A DNA stretch of 64,000 nucleotides from Diplonema papillatum. Lineage: Eukaryota; Euglenozoa; Diplonemea; Diplonemida; Diplonemidae. Both the position numbers and the translations under genes were made by a program. Location of the stretch: positions 1 through 64,000 of the forward strand of contig JAPJBO010000785.1 of NCBI GenBank assembly GCA_030068145.1. The letters run 5' to 3'. This document shows positions 62,621 through 64,000 of this stretch, one piece after another; the stretch's first letter is position 1, and each line of letters starts with the position of its first letter. The notes beneath the pieces are model-generated. The model ran no database searches. It was not told where the DNA came from and saw only the letters and a list, made by a program, of their open reading frames with translations.

Positions 62621-62975
62621 TGTTGTTGCTGCTGCTGCCTTGCCGCTGCCTTGCTGCTACTGCCTTGCTGCCTTGTTGCTGCTGCCTTGCTGCTGCTGCT
62701 GCTGCTGCAGCCTTGTTGCTGCCTTTCCGCTGCTATGTTGCTGCTGCTGCTTCCCTGCCGCTGCTGCCTTGCTGCTGCTGCTGCCTTGCTGCTGCTGCTG
62801 CCTTGCTGCTGCTGCTGCCTTGCTGCTGCTGCTGCCTTGTTGCTGCTCCTGCCTAGCTGCAGCTGCTGCTGCTGCTGCCTTGTTGCTGCTGCCTTGGCGC
62901 TGCTGTGTTGCTGCTCCTGCTTCCCTGCCGCTGCTGCCTTGCTGCTGCTGCTGCCTCTTGCTGCTGCTGCTGCCT

Positions 62976-63010
<35 letters not shown>

Positions 63011-64000
63011 TGCTGCTGCCTTGCCGCTGCTGTGTTGCTGCTCCTGCTTCCCTGCCGCTGCTGCCTTGCTGCTGCTGCTGCCTCTTGCTGCTGCTGCTGC
63101 CTTGTTGCTGCTGCTGCTGCTGCTGCTGCCTTGTTGCTGCTGCCTTGCCGCTGCTGTGTTGCTGCTCCTGCTTCCCTGCCGCTGCTGCCTTGCTGCTGCT
63201 GCTGCCTTGCTGGTGCTGCCTTGCTGCTGCTGTCCTGCTGCCTGCTGCTGCCTTGCCTGCTGCTGCCTTGCTGCTGCTGCCTTGCTGCTGCTGCCTTGCT
63301 GATGCTGCCTTGCTGCTGCTGTCCTGCTGCCGCTGCAGCCTTGCTGCTGCTGTCCCGCTGCTGCTGCTCTTGCTGCTGCTGCATTGCTGTTGCTGCATTG
63401 CCGCGGCGGCCTTGCTGCTGCTGCTGCTGCCTTGCTGCTGCTGCCTTACGGCGGCTGCCTTGCTGATACCTTGCTGCTGGTGTCTTGCCGCTGCTGTCTT
63501 GCTTCTGCTGCTGCCTTGCCGCGGCTGCCTTGCTGCTACTGCTGCCTTGCCGCTGCTGCCTTGCTGATGCTGCCTTGCTGCTGCTGTCCTGCTGCTGCTG
63601 CTGCCTTGCCGCTGCAGTCTTGCTTCTGCTGCTGCCTTGCTGCTCCTGCTGCCTTGCTGCTGCTGCCTTGCCGCGGCTGCCTTGCTGCTGCTGCTGCCTT
63701 GCTGCTGCTGCCTTACCGCGGCTGCCTTGCTGATGCCGCCTTGCCGCTGCTATCGAACTGCTGCCGCCTTGCCGCTGTTGCCTTGCCGATGCTGTCTTGC
63801 TGCCGGTGTCTTGCCGCTGCTGTCTTGCTTCTGCTGCTGCCTTGCCGCCGCTGCCTTGTTGCTGCTGTCTTGCTTCTGCTCCTGCCTTGCTGGTGCTGCC
63901 TTGCCGCGGCTGCCTTGCTGCTACTGCTGCCTTGCCGTTGCTGCCTTGCTGCTGCTGCCTTGCTGCTGCTGCCTTGCTGCTCCTGCTGCCTTGCTGCTGA
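62621..64000. repeat. CTGCTGCCTTG minisatellite running to the window end
   Basis: Units of 12-15 bases (CTGCTGCTGCCTTG and variants). All frames stay open, giving Leu/Cys/Pro or Gln/Ser/Ala runs; these are not genes. Larger repeats of about 130 bp with CTCCTGCTTCCCTGCCG occur at 62900-63190. Confidence 0.95.

Noticed and set aside
62317-64000. Leu/Cys-rich or Gln/Ser/Ala-rich proteins up to about 270 residues
   Set aside because: All frames of the CTG-rich minisatellite are open; no unique domain or start context.

Overview
This is repeat-rich nuclear DNA from a eukaryote, most likely an alga or other protist. The evidence is spliced genes with GT..AG borders, a U1-type zinc-finger gene, an Aurora-like protein kinase, 28S rRNA fragments, and several classes of eukaryotic transposon (hAT, Mutator-like, DIRS-type tyrosine-recombinase retroelements, and a Penelope-like element with an N-terminal GIY-YIG nuclease). 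I see no prokaryotic features and cannot name the species. Host genes are sparse; most of the sequence is mobile elements, their debris, and mini- or microsatellites.

Layout. 1-10 kb: a DIRS-like fossil on the minus strand (919-4270), an hAT fragment, a second DIRS-like piece on the plus strand, then a 1.46-kb repeat (R) interrupted by a clean Mutator-like insertion (5910-8080) with a 9-bp target duplication. 11.2-20.7 kb: a 9.46-kb unit with inverted ends of about 230 bp and a probable 8-bp target duplication. It carries two divergent genes: a Penelope-like reverse transcriptase with GIY-YIG at its N-terminus and a complete-looking ubiquitin-specific protease (USP) at its C-terminus, and an hAT transposase with one in-frame TGA near its N-terminus. 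20.7-23.1 kb: near-identical second copies of the hAT fragment and of R. 23-28.8 kb: a long (CT)n tract, tandem repeats, dispersed repeats, and a small basic-protein exon. 29.1-33.4 kb: an intact Aurora-like kinase (30769-31740, minus) inside an array of broken copies. 33.4-38.9 kb: repeats, homopolymer runs, and another basic-protein reading frame.

38.9-50.7 kb (minus strand): a four-exon host gene whose splice phases agree (50164-50692, 48575-49072, 40128-40604, 38890-39233; 615 codons). It encodes a zinc-finger, low-complexity, probably RNA-binding protein. Its 8-kb second intron holds two 28S rRNA fragments, a further exon-like segment, a partial duplicate of an exon, and a two-gene locus of unknown family (44607-45560 and 45773-48133) bounded by 28-bp direct repeats. 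50.7-64 kb: another hAT tail, a whole-looking second DIRS-like element (53214-58594) with split direct repeats, a degraded hAT element (59062-60916) with an 8-bp target duplication, and a long CTG-rich minisatellite.

The strongest novelty is the GIY-YIG/RT/deubiquitinase fusion and its packaging with an hAT transposase between shared inverted ends. Second is the unrecognised two-gene locus at 44.6-48.1 kb. All calls come from reading the sequence; no database search was run.
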